NCBI GenBank assembly: GCA_013203365.1
Contig: JABMQG010000318.1
Coordinates: 1-12,625, forward strand
DNA length: 12,625 bases
Direction of reading: 5' to 3'
Source: Planctomycetota bacterium
GTDB taxonomy: Bacteria; Planctomycetota; Phycisphaerae; SM23-33; FEN-1343
In this document: positions 1 to 7,600 of the stretch, piece by piece
Position numbering within the stretch: the first letter of the stretch is position 1
Layout of the letters: each line of letters opens with the position of its first letter
Translations under genes and position numbers: made by a program
The notes under the pieces: model-generated
Seen by the model: only the letters and a program-made list of their open reading frames with translations
The model's database searches: none
What the model was told of the DNA's origin: nothing

Positions 1-108
1 GATTACGGTTATGCTCAATCCACGCGCCGCCAGGATAGTCGCCAGGTTTGCCACCGTGGTCGTCTTGCCTACGCCGCCTTTCTGATTGATGATTGCGACA
101 ACGCGCAT
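1..108 (-). CDS. parA: ParA/Soj-type partition ATPase, N-terminal fragment (cut by left window edge)
   Basis: The 36 codons present begin [20 protein letters not shown], the N-terminal strand and deviant Walker A P-loop of the ParA/MinD family. They include the signature lysine K10 and the nucleotide-binding K15-T16-T17. Family members dimerise on ATP, bind DNA non-specifically and, with ParB, segregate chromosome origins or plasmids. The rest of the gene lies off the left edge, so chromosomal ParA (Soj), plasmid ParA and related cargo-positioning ATPases cannot be told apart; the housekeeping neighbours favour chromosomal ParA. The start is the ATG at 106-108. There is no Shine-Dalgarno before it, but a perfect TATAAT ends 6 bases upstream, so the mRNA may be leaderless. 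The 152 bases between this start and the upstream glycosyltransferase stop hold no other gene that I can see, nor a convincing terminator. Confidence 0.93.
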   Translation of the reverse strand, partial: MRVVAIINQKGGVGKTTTVANLATILAARGLSITVI

Positions 109-114
109 GGAGGC

Positions 115-120
115 ATTATA
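115..120 (-). promoter_or_regulatory. Perfect -10 box immediately upstream of parA
   Basis: On the minus strand TATAAT is followed by six bases and then the parA ATG. Transcription starting at the usual distance would begin at, or within a base or two of, the start codon. The -35 match 17 bases upstream (TGGCGA, 138-143) is poor, 3 of 6. The role is inferred from position only. Confidence 0.5.
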
Positions 121-260
121 GGTTGACCTTGCCGGTTTCGCCACGGAGATTGCTTACATTCTCGGGGCCCGGGGGAATGATTCGAAGCCGGCGTAGATGC
201 GTAGCCCAACGCGCAAGACGATCGCCCCGGGGCTGCAGGCTGATTACTGCAGGGCGCAAA

Positions 261-1832
261 TCACCCCTTCGTCCCTACGCCGTTGGGGGCGCCCGACGGA
301 TGGTCCGAGATGATTTCGGCAGCTTTGGGCTTTTGCCTTCGGTCCAATGCCCATGGGGTCGGCACCACAAGCCAGGCCACTGCCAGCGCCTGCAGCCACA
401 AGATCGGCACCCGCATCCTTTCGCAACCGTGATACTGCGAGGCGAAGATAAAGTAGAATAAGACCCCGCCGACCAGCGTCAGCAGGGCCCATTGGCTCCT
501 CTTTGCCATGCGAACCAGCGACAGCAGCAGACAGCCGCCCAATGCCACGTTCCAAACGGTCCACAATATCGGCACGATCAACTCACGGACGCGTACTTCT
601 TTGGCCACCGACCAGTCCCCGGCCAGGAGCCGGTCCCGCAATCCTGTAGGCTGATAGGTCAGACCCAACAATCTGTACATTAACGGGACGGAATGATCGA
701 ACATGAACTTTGCGGCAAGGTCGGTCATGAGGGCGCAGTACAGGCCCGGCTTGTCCATGATCTTCTGCCTGGCTATGCGTTTTGTCGCTGAATCGACCGT
801 TTCGCCTGGTTGTATTTGACCGGCGATTTCATCGACCACGGCCGAACGGTAGGGTTCGTAGCCCTGCGGGTAGCGTGTCTCCCCTGCCTCTCTCATCGCC
901 ATGAACGCTACGGTCCTGGCCACGTGGACAGTCGATAGGTTCGTGACGGCAAAGCCATAGCCCGCCCGTGCGTTTCTCGCCGCCCACAAGGCTGACGGCG
1001 TCAGCGACGCAATCGCCACCACCAAGCCTGCGATAATGGCCTTTTTGCTGCGGAAGAACACAACCACCCACAAACCCAGGGCTACACCCAACAGCATGCC
1101 AACCGGCCTAACCATCGTCGCAAGACCCAGCACCAGACCTCCCAGAGCAACCAGCCAGATTCGCTGCTTCCCCCGCAAAGCCAACAGAAAACATCCCACA
1201 CCCAGCATCAGCAGGAAGGCGAAGGGCGTCTCGGTCAGCAAATAGTTGGCCGAGACAATATCCGCCGGATGCACGGCTAGGATCGCCGCGGCAATGCACC
1301 CCAGACTCGGCGAGCGAAACAGCCAGACTGCAAGCGCATATACCCCCACCACCATGGCCAAGCTCATCAGGCACTGAACGACCAGGAGCGCCGTCGAGGG
1401 CATACCCATAGCATCCACAGCCGCCAAAATCAGCGGATAGCCCGGGGTTCGCACCACCTCAGCTCGCATGCCGTCGATTAAAGGCGCCTCTTCGCCTCGC
1501 GCCAATCGCATCATATAAAAGGGATATATGTCATTACCGGGATGTTCTTCCCCCGCCAGCGCGAAGCGGCCCTTTGAAAGAAGGTTGTCGGCCAATTCAA
1601 CATATCGGCCGGTGTCGCTTGCGTTGGCCCGCTTGGGCTCCTGGATTGGGCCGGCCAGCAGAAGCAACACCCGCAGCGCAGTAGCGACGATAACGATCAC
1701 CACCAACGTCAGCCGCCGTGCATGAGAAGGCGTCGTGTTATCGGGCAGTCTTCGTTGCGATCGTGCAAGCTCTTGTGTGATTGCCCAATCCTTTACCAGC
1801 CAACAATGGTCTATACACCCAGCGAGCGACAT
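261..1832 (-). CDS. ArnT/PMT-like integral-membrane glycosyltransferase (family 39 type)
   Basis: A 523-residue polytopic membrane protein with about ten predicted hydrophobic segments, roughly at 41-60, 148-171, 175-193, 200-219, 225-240, 245-260, 265-283, 418-441, 447-465 and 475-492. Family signatures are the first-loop acidic motif SDTGRYVELADNLLSKGRF (about 72-90), RTPGYPLILA (128-137), LLTETPFAFLLML (198-210) and MVRP (240-243). A large soluble loop lies at about 290-415, and near the end there is a QYHGCERMRVPIL motif (466-478). Such enzymes transfer a sugar from a polyprenyl-phosphate donor to lipid or protein on the outer face of the membrane; donor and acceptor cannot be read from the sequence. 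The start is uncertain: the ATG has no Shine-Dalgarno and about 40 hydrophilic residues precede the first membrane segment. An in-frame TGA nine bases upstream rules out any extension. It lies 245 bases after the S1 gene, so independent transcription is likely. Confidence 0.8.
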   Translation of the reverse strand: MSLAGCIDHCWLVKDWAITQELARSQRRLPDNTTPSHARRLTLVVIVIVATALRVLLLLAGPIQEPKRANASDTGRYVELADNLLSKGRFALAGEEHPGNDIYPFYMMRLARGEEAPLIDGMRAEVVRTPGYPLILAAVDAMGMPSTALLVVQCLMSLAMVVGVYALAVWLFRSPSLGCIAAAILAVHPADIVSANYLLTETPFAFLLMLGVGCFLLALRGKQRIWLVALGGLVLGLATMVRPVGMLLGVALGLWVVVFFRSKKAIIAGLVVAIASLTPSALWAARNARAGYGFAVTNLSTVHVARTVAFMAMREAGETRYPQGYEPYRSAVVDEIAGQIQPGETVDSATKRIARQKIMDKPGLYCALMTDLAAKFMFDHSVPLMYRLLGLTYQPTGLRDRLLAGDWSVAKEVRVRELIVPILWTVWNVALGGCLLLSLVRMAKRSQWALLTLVGGVLFYFIFASQYHGCERMRVPILWLQALAVAWLVVPTPWALDRRQKPKAAEIISDHPSGAPNGVGTKG

Positions 1833-1962
1833 CTTATTTGTTCATTTTCGGCAGTAAGTGGCTTGCGGCTTCGCAAAATCGAGATGTAGGGGCCCACAGG
1901 TGCGAGGATTTCTCCGAATCTTCAACTGATCCGGACGCCCTATTGATCTTCGCATTGCCAAT

Positions 1963-1985
1963 GCAATCCGCTGGAGGCGGATTGC
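1963..1985 (-). terminator. Perfect 9-bp hairpin between the S1 gene and the glycosyltransferase (possible rho-independent-like or processing stem)
   Basis: GCAATCCGC (1963-1971) and GCGGATTGC (1977-1985) are perfect inverted repeats around a 5-base loop. The stem lies 93 bases past the S1 stop codon and 131 bases before the glycosyltransferase start. No T-run follows on either strand, so a classical intrinsic terminator is not supported. It may be a 3'-end stabilising stem, part of the glycosyltransferase leader, or a protein-binding inverted repeat. The remaining intergenic bases (1833-2077) hold no credible gene. Confidence 0.4.
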
Positions 1986-2077
1986 CTCGCAATTTCGCAC
2001 TGAATCATACCGGCAAAGTTACTTTTGCAACGCGAATGTCAAAATTTCAGAAGTGCGGCGATTGCCGGGCACGACGG

Positions 2078-3604
2078 TTACAGGTTACCGAGCGTCAACC
2101 CTCCGCCGGGGTGGTCGAGTCCGCCTCTGAGCGGCTTTTTTTTGCGATTCGGCGGTGGCGGCGGCGTGGTCTCGACTTGACCGCCTTGGTCCTGTGCGGC
2201 TTGTTGCGCGGCCAAGGCCTTGATGGACAACGAGATTCGCCTGCGATCCTCGTCTACGCTCAACACCTTCGCCTGCACGGTTTGGCCTTCGGAAACGACG
2301 TCGCCTGCGGCGCGGACGTGCTGGTGACTGAACTCGCTGATATGAACCAGGCCCTCCACGCCAGGGGTCAATTCGACAAAAGCGCCGAACTCCGTGAGCC
2401 GGCTGACTATGCCGTCCACGACGGAATCTGCCGGCCAGCGATGCGATGCGCCAATCCACGGGTCGTCACCGACCCGCTTGAGCGACAGGCTGATCCGCTG
2501 ACGTTCCGTATCCACGCTAAGCACGCGGACCTTGACCACATCGCCGACGTTGACCACTTTGCTGGGGTGTGCGATCCGCCTTTCGAATGACAACTCGCTT
2601 ATGGGTATGAGCCCCTCAAGCCCTTCGGCCAGTTCGACGAAGGCTCCGAAGTCCGCCAGCCTCGTGATGCGCCCCGCGACTACCTCATCGACGGGCCACT
2701 TGCTTTGTGCATCTTCCCATGGGCTAGGCGCTACCTGTTTGAGACCCAATGAGATCCTCTGGGCCTCCCTGTCGATCTTCAGAACCTTCACCTGCAACTG
2801 CTGACCTTCGGTGACGACGTTGGATGGACTGTCTACCCGTGCCCATGACATGTCGGCAACGTGAAGCAGCCCGTCGACGCCGCCGATATCAACGAACGCC
2901 CCGTACGGCATGATGTTCTTGACCACGCCGGAGACAATCTGCCCCTCTTCAAGCAAGGCGATCGTCTCGGCGCCAAGCTTGGCCATCTCCTCTTCCAAGA
3001 CGGCTCGGCGCGAGACAATGATTCCGCCCTCCGAACGCTTGATCTCTATCACCCGGCACCGCATCTTCTGATCAACATAGGGCTTCAGATCGTTGACCCG
3101 CGACAGCTCGATCTGGCTGATAGGCATGAATGCACGGATGCCGTCCGCCTTCAACTCCAGCCCGCCGGTATTCAACGCCGTAACACGTCCCTCGATATCC
3201 TGGCCGACCTCCAGCGTTTCCCACGCCGCGACATTAGCCGCGCCCTTGAGGGCCAGCAGCAGAAGCCCATCGGCCTCGTCGTAGCCATGGACGGCAACCT
3301 CGATCTGGTCGCCTGCTACCGGCAACGGCTCGTCTGCGAACTGTCCCGCCTTGAGAATGCCCTGATCCTTGCCGCCCAGATCGACGAAGATGTCCTCGCC
3401 ATGAACGGCGATCACACGCCCTCGTCTTAATGCGGAGTGTTCTTCCTCCTGGCCTTGTGCGGCATCTGACGCCTTGGCTTCTACGTCAATGAGGTCCTCC
3501 AGGCTCATCCCGCCCAGGGCCTCGTCAACTTCGCGCTGGAGTTCCTCATCGAGCTTCGTTTGGGGACGAAACGTCAATGGCTCATTGTCCCGTGCACCGC
3601 TCAT
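2078..3604 (-). CDS. rpsA: Ribosomal protein S1-like RNA-binding protein, five S1 domains
   Basis: A 508-residue protein with five S1 OB-fold domains at about 61-120, 134-200, 221-289, 306-377 and 395-463. The third closely matches the mRNA-binding domain of bacterial S1: PYGAFVDIGGVDGLLHVADMSW, then VKVLKIDREAQRISLGLKQ. The fourth and fifth carry the same DFGAFVEL/EFGAFVEL and ISELS/ISEFS cores. S1 binds mRNA on the 30S subunit and helps unfold leaders; E. coli S1 has six domains and 557 residues, so this one lacks a domain. Before domain 1 is an acidic helical stretch of about 55 residues (LQREVDEALGGMSLEDLIDVE). After domain 5 comes a tail with PPPPP, RKKK and glycine-rich GGL motifs. I chose the ATG at 3602-3604 because GAGGTG lies 6 bases upstream; the in-frame GTG at 3611-3613 is itself part of that ribosome-binding site. 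A long structured leader precedes the gene. Confidence 0.9.
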   Translation of the reverse strand: MSGARDNEPLTFRPQTKLDEELQREVDEALGGMSLEDLIDVEAKASDAAQGQEEEHSALRRGRVIAVHGEDIFVDLGGKDQGILKAGQFADEPLPVAGDQIEVAVHGYDEADGLLLLALKGAANVAAWETLEVGQDIEGRVTALNTGGLELKADGIRAFMPISQIELSRVNDLKPYVDQKMRCRVIEIKRSEGGIIVSRRAVLEEEMAKLGAETIALLEEGQIVSGVVKNIMPYGAFVDIGGVDGLLHVADMSWARVDSPSNVVTEGQQLQVKVLKIDREAQRISLGLKQVAPSPWEDAQSKWPVDEVVAGRITRLADFGAFVELAEGLEGLIPISELSFERRIAHPSKVVNVGDVVKVRVLSVDTERQRISLSLKRVGDDPWIGASHRWPADSVVDGIVSRLTEFGAFVELTPGVEGLVHISEFSHQHVRAAGDVVSEGQTVQAKVLSVDEDRRRISLSIKALAAQQAAQDQGGQVETTPPPPPNRKKKPLRGGLDHPGGGLTLGNL

Positions 3605-3610
3605 TGCATC

Positions 3611-3616
3611 CACCTC
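3611..3616 (-). promoter_or_regulatory. Shine-Dalgarno that decides the S1 start
   Basis: GAGGTG, a six-base perfect complement to the 16S 3' end, sits 6 bases before the ATG at 3602-3604. It overlaps the alternative GTG start, making that codon unlikely to be the initiator. Confidence 0.75.
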
Positions 3617-3650
3617 GCTCTGTGATTTTCCCGTGGTACTGTAGTTTACG

Positions 3651-3682
3651 AAAAACTAAAAATACTGCCGATCCTGCTCGGC
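3651..3682 (-). terminator. Stem plus T-rich tract in the S1 leader (attenuator, or terminator of comF)
   Basis: On the minus strand GCCGA-(6-base loop)-TCGGC (3667-3682) is followed by AGTATTTTTAGTTTTT (3651-3666). The stem is only 5 bp but GC-rich, and the T-rich tract is well placed. Because a TATAAT lies upstream at 3767-3772, the element would fall inside the S1 leader. If the real S1 promoter is closer to the gene, it would instead end comF transcription. Confidence 0.42.
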
Positions 3683-3766
3683 CGGCACGCGATACAAATG
3701 CGGCGCCCCGGGAGAAAGCGCCACGTTCCGATACAGCTATCTTTCCCTCGGCCGCGATCGCAAGAT

Positions 3767-3797
3767 ATTATACCCATAGTCTCGGTCTTCTTTGCAA
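3767..3797 (-). promoter_or_regulatory. Candidate S1 promoter
   Basis: A perfect TATAAT (3767-3772) lies 19 bases downstream of TTGCAA (3792-3797, 4 of 6 to the -35 consensus). Transcription would start near 3760, giving a leader of about 155 bases before the S1 ATG. That leader contains two stems (3702-3722 and 3667-3682). The spacer is longer than optimal, so this is a candidate only. Confidence 0.42.
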
Positions 3798-3813
3798 CGT
3801 TCTTCAGCATATA

Positions 3814-4572
3814 TCAACCATGCCTAGGCAAAAATGCAAGTGGCGGATCTGCCTTGGCTAACACCGCCAAACTGACCCGCCCCGCCCCAGCGGCCAGCAT
3901 GGCAGCGGTTGCTTCGCAGGCCGTGGCGCCAGTGGTGGTTACGTCATCTACAAGCAGCACATGCAACAACCGGCTCGTTCGCCGACCGGCGGCGAAGGCG
4001 CCCTTGACGTTCTCCAGGCGTCTTGTACGCGGTAAGTGACCTTGTGGCAGAGTATTGCGCACACGAACCAGTTCAGCCCCCAACGGCAGCGACAAGCGTC
4101 GAGACATGCCCCTGGCAATCAGCTCGGCCTGATTGTAAGTCCTCTGCATTCTCCGCCGCCAGTGCAGCGGCACCGGCTGAACCACGTCCACCGACGCCAG
4201 CTCCGGCGTGGCGGCAACCTTCTGAGCCAGCAGACCTGCCAACCACCGGCACAGCGAATGTGCGCCGTGAAACTTCACTTTCCGTATCACGAACGTCAGC
4301 GGCGGCTCATACGCCACCAGACGGACCACACGATCGAATCGTGGCATTGGCGTAGGGCAATGGGAGCAGCCATCTTCGCCGGCCGTCAATCCCTCGGCCA
4401 CGCTCGCCCCGCAACGGGCGCAGTAGGGCTGGCCAACCTGCCGGAGAAATAGCTCTGTGCAAGACGTACAAAGCGGATCGGCCTGTTCGTCGCCCCTGCC
4501 GCATGCGGCGCAATGCCGGGGAAAGATAATATCCAACAGGCTGGATAGGCTTTCGCGTGCGATTGGCCACAT
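3814..4572 (-). CDS. comF: ComF-family phosphoribosyltransferase-like protein
   Basis: A 252-residue protein with the usual ComF/ComFC/GntX architecture. The N-terminal half has four cysteine pairs: C21/C24, C35/C38, C51/C54 and C69/C72, all CxxC, forming a double zinc-ribbon. The C-terminal half is a type I phosphoribosyltransferase fold with VVQPVPLHWRRRMQRTYNQAELIARG (130-155) and the PRPP-binding loop VLLVDDVTTTGAT (205-217). In naturally competent bacteria ComFC helps handle incoming single-stranded DNA; in many others the role is unknown and no phosphoribosyl substrate is established. The ATG at 4570-4572 places LLDIIFPRHCAACG at the expected N-terminal position. Ribosome-binding signal is weak (GGAG about 13 bases upstream). 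No ComFA helicase or other competence gene is visible. It lies 100 bases after secA. Confidence 0.9.
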   Translation of the reverse strand: MWPIARESLSSLLDIIFPRHCAACGRGDEQADPLCTSCTELFLRQVGQPYCARCGASVAEGLTAGEDGCSHCPTPMPRFDRVVRLVAYEPPLTFVIRKVKFHGAHSLCRWLAGLLAQKVAATPELASVDVVQPVPLHWRRRMQRTYNQAELIARGMSRRLSLPLGAELVRVRNTLPQGHLPRTRRLENVKGAFAAGRRTSRLLHVLLVDDVTTTGATACEATAAMLAAGAGRVSLAVLAKADPPLAFLPRHG

Positions 4573-4672
4573 GAGGACGATGGTATCTCCGGCCGCAACG
4601 GACCTCTAATGAAATGCTGAAATAATAAAAAACCCCGGTTCCTTCTCGACGACGGCAAGCGTTCGGCCTGAT

Positions 4673-7600
4673 CTATGAGTCTTTGCCGCAGCATTTCTTG
4701 AATTTCTTGCCGCTGCCGCAGGGACAAAGTTCATTTCGCCCGACCTTTGGGATGGCCCTGCGGATGGTTTGTACCTTCTGCGGCTTGGCGGCTTGCTGCT
4801 GGGCCGCCATCTCCTGGGCAAGATGGTCGTAGCCCACGAGTTCTTCGTGGACCATATTGCTGATCTGGTATACGTTGGCCAGCCGGGCCGAGGCGCTGAG
4901 GCGGACCTTGAAGATGTTTTCCGAAACTCGGTTCCGGACGCCGTCGAACATTTCGCGAAACAGTTCCGCCCCCTCTCGCTTATAGGCGATCTTGGGGTCC
5001 TGCTCGGCGTAGCCGCGAAGTCCGATTCCGCTCTTCAGATGGTCCATCTCCAGCAGGTGGTCCTTCCAGGCGCTGTCGTATTCCTGCAGAAGGACGAATC
5101 TCTCCAGCGTGCCGATTTCCCGGCGTAGAAACCTCTGGCCGGCTGCGATGATCACTTCGCGGGCCTCGGCGCCATCGAAGTCCCCATCATCCAGTGTAGT
5201 GTCGAATCGCTCGGCTGCAAATCGAACGTGCTCAGCCGGCGAGTGAGCCGAGTCGAGGTGCCGGGCGACCTCCTCGGCAAGTCGGCCGCCTTCGGCGTAT
5301 TCGCGACTGATCTGAATCAGGCCGGCCAGTATTTCCTCGCCTCGCCTGCCTTCGAACTGCTCGGGCGCAACTGAGGCGCGGTACTTGGCGTTGATCCATT
5401 CGGCCAGGGCGGCGCAGTGGAATACGTTTGAGGTCTCGCCGTCCGGAAAGGCCAGTTGCATGGCGTACTCGACGGGATATTCAATTTCCCGCTGTCTGTA
5501 GGCCGCCAGGGCGCTGGCGGTGAGGGTCTGAGCCACACGCTCGACGTCTCCGACGAGCTCGTTGGCATCCACCTTCAAGCCGAACTTCTGCCCAGACCAT
5601 TGCGCCAAAGCACGACGGGAAAAATCCTCCCCCAGATATGCCGCCAGGGGTGCCAAGTCGATTTGATCAATACGTTCATTGGCCGCCTCGCTCAGGGCCT
5701 CGGCGATCTGCTCGGGCGTCATTTGTCGCAGCTTAGCCTGAGAGATGCTCACGCCATATCGGCTCATCGTCCAATTGCCCAGGCCGCCCAAGTCCCAGTC
5801 TCGAATGGGCATCTCGGGGTCGACGTACTCGCCCAAGCTGCGAGAGATGTCGGCCAAGGCGTCGTCTTTGGCCCGGCTGCGGAGGTTGTCTGCGACTGCG
5901 TTGAAGTCGTCCGGCTCCTCGGCGCGAACCTGGCCGGGGTCCAGTTCCAGCCTGAGATTGGCCCTGGCCCAATCGCAGATGCACTGCTTGCCGTAAGGGC
6001 CGCCCAGTCGCTCGGCGACGCCGTCGGCAATGGTCTGGACGATCATGTCGACTATGATTTCGTTGAGGTCCCGGCCTTCCAGTATTCGCTGGCGAACCTC
6101 GTAGAAGGTCCGGCGCTGGTAGTCCATGATCTCGTCGTATTCCAGCAGGTGCTTTCGTATGTCGAAGTTTCGCTGCTCGACGCGTTTTTGGGCCTTCTCG
6201 AGGGCCTTGCTGATGTGCTTGTGCTCGATGGCCAGGCCGTCTTCCATACCGAGCCAGTCCAGCAGTTTCAGCACTGTCGGCCCCGCGAAGACGCGTAAGA
6301 GATCGTCCTCGAGGCTAAGGAAGAACCTGCTGGAACCCGGGTCGCCCTGTCTTCCCGATCTGCCGCGGAGCTGGTTGTCGATCCGCCTGGCCTCGTGCCG
6401 TTCCGTGCCGACCACGTGCAACCCGCACGGCACGTCCTGCCGGCAGGCCGTTCGGCCGCGAATTGGGAAGTCTGGGTCGATCTTCGGCTTGAAGCAGTGG
6501 GCGCAGCTTGTGGCGGCGTCGTATTCCTGGCAGTGCAGGCAGCACTTGTTCACCCCGGCAGGGTAGAGCCTGCTTGGGCTGACGCCTGCTGGTAGCTCTG
6601 CGTCGGCCGGCACGTGGCAGGCGGTGTGGACCGTCTCCGGAGCCAGCTTGATGTCCGTGCCACGACCGGCCATGTTGGTGGCTATGGTGACGTTGCCCAC
6701 CATCTCGTCCGAGCCCTTCTTGAGCGGATGCCGGCACCCGGCGGCAACGATAATATCGGCCTCACGAGCGGCGTTTTCGGGGCGGGCGTTAAGCACCTCG
6801 TGCTTTATGCCGTACTGATGGGTCAGCGCATCCGACAGCCGTTCTGATTTCTCCACGCTTGTGGTACCGACCAGGACCGGCCGGCCACTCATGCAGTATT
6901 TGTGGATCTCATCGACGATTGCCTGGAACTTTTGCCCTTCTGACCGGTAGATTCGGTCGTTGTAGTCCACGCGATTTACCGGGCGATGGGTGGGTACGGA
7001 GACCACATCCAGGTGGTAAATCTTCATGAACTCGTCGCTTTCGGTCATTGCCGTGCCCGTCATGCCGGCGAGTTTGTCGTAGAGCTTGAAGTAGTTCTGA
7101 AGTGTAATCGTGGCCAGGGTCTGGTTTTCCTGCTTTACGGGGACACCTTCCTTGGCCTCGACGGCCTGGTGCAACCCGTCGGACCACTGCCGGCCTTCCA
7201 TCAGTCGCCCGGTGAATTCGTCGACGATAATCACGTCGCCGTTGCGTACCACGTAGTCACGGTCTTTCTCATAGACCAGTCTGGCCCTCAGCGATTGGGT
7301 AATTAGGTGGGGCCACTCCATCCCGTCCTGGTAGATCGCGCCGAGTTGGCGGTCTTCCTGGGCGGCCGTCACGCCGTCGTGCGTCATGCCGACGTTCTTG
7401 TTCTCGGCGTTGACGACGAAATATTGCCTATGCCCCAGGGCGACGGCCTCGTCTTCCGTCAGTGCAAAGCCGCTTCGCTGTGACGAGTCGGCCTTGAACT
7501 TCTTCAGGGCCTCTTTGAACTTAGGATCTGCGCCATACTCGGCAGGGCGCTTGTCGCCCCATTGGCGAATTCGCGCCATCGTCTCGTGATTGGCCTGTTT

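Noticed and set aside
1942..2010. Minus-strand 22-codon frame (ATG near 2008) in the S1-glycosyltransferase gap, and a nearby TTGACA
   Set aside because: It has no ribosome-binding site, and the TTGACA is 27 bases from the nearest TATGAT, too far to be a promoter pair.
2075..2087. Tandem GGTTAC repeat at the S1 stop
   Set aside because: Only two copies of six bases, expected by chance, with no associated structure.
1781..2590. Plus-strand open frame of 269 codons
   Set aside because: It lies antisense across the 5' end of the glycosyltransferase gene and the 3' end of the S1 gene, has no family motif, and its composition is that of a reverse-strand shadow.
3605..3613. GTG start adding three residues to the S1 protein
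   Set aside because: The GTG is part of the Shine-Dalgarno sequence of the downstream ATG.
4619..4637. T-rich tract after secA (GGGGTTTTTTATTATTT on the minus strand)
   Set aside because: It looked like a terminator, but no stem longer than 3 bp could be paired just before it, so I did not list it as one.
5456..6298. Plus-strand open frame of 280 codons inside secA
   Set aside because: It is wholly antisense to secA and reflects GC-rich codon structure; there are no motifs and no ribosome-binding site.
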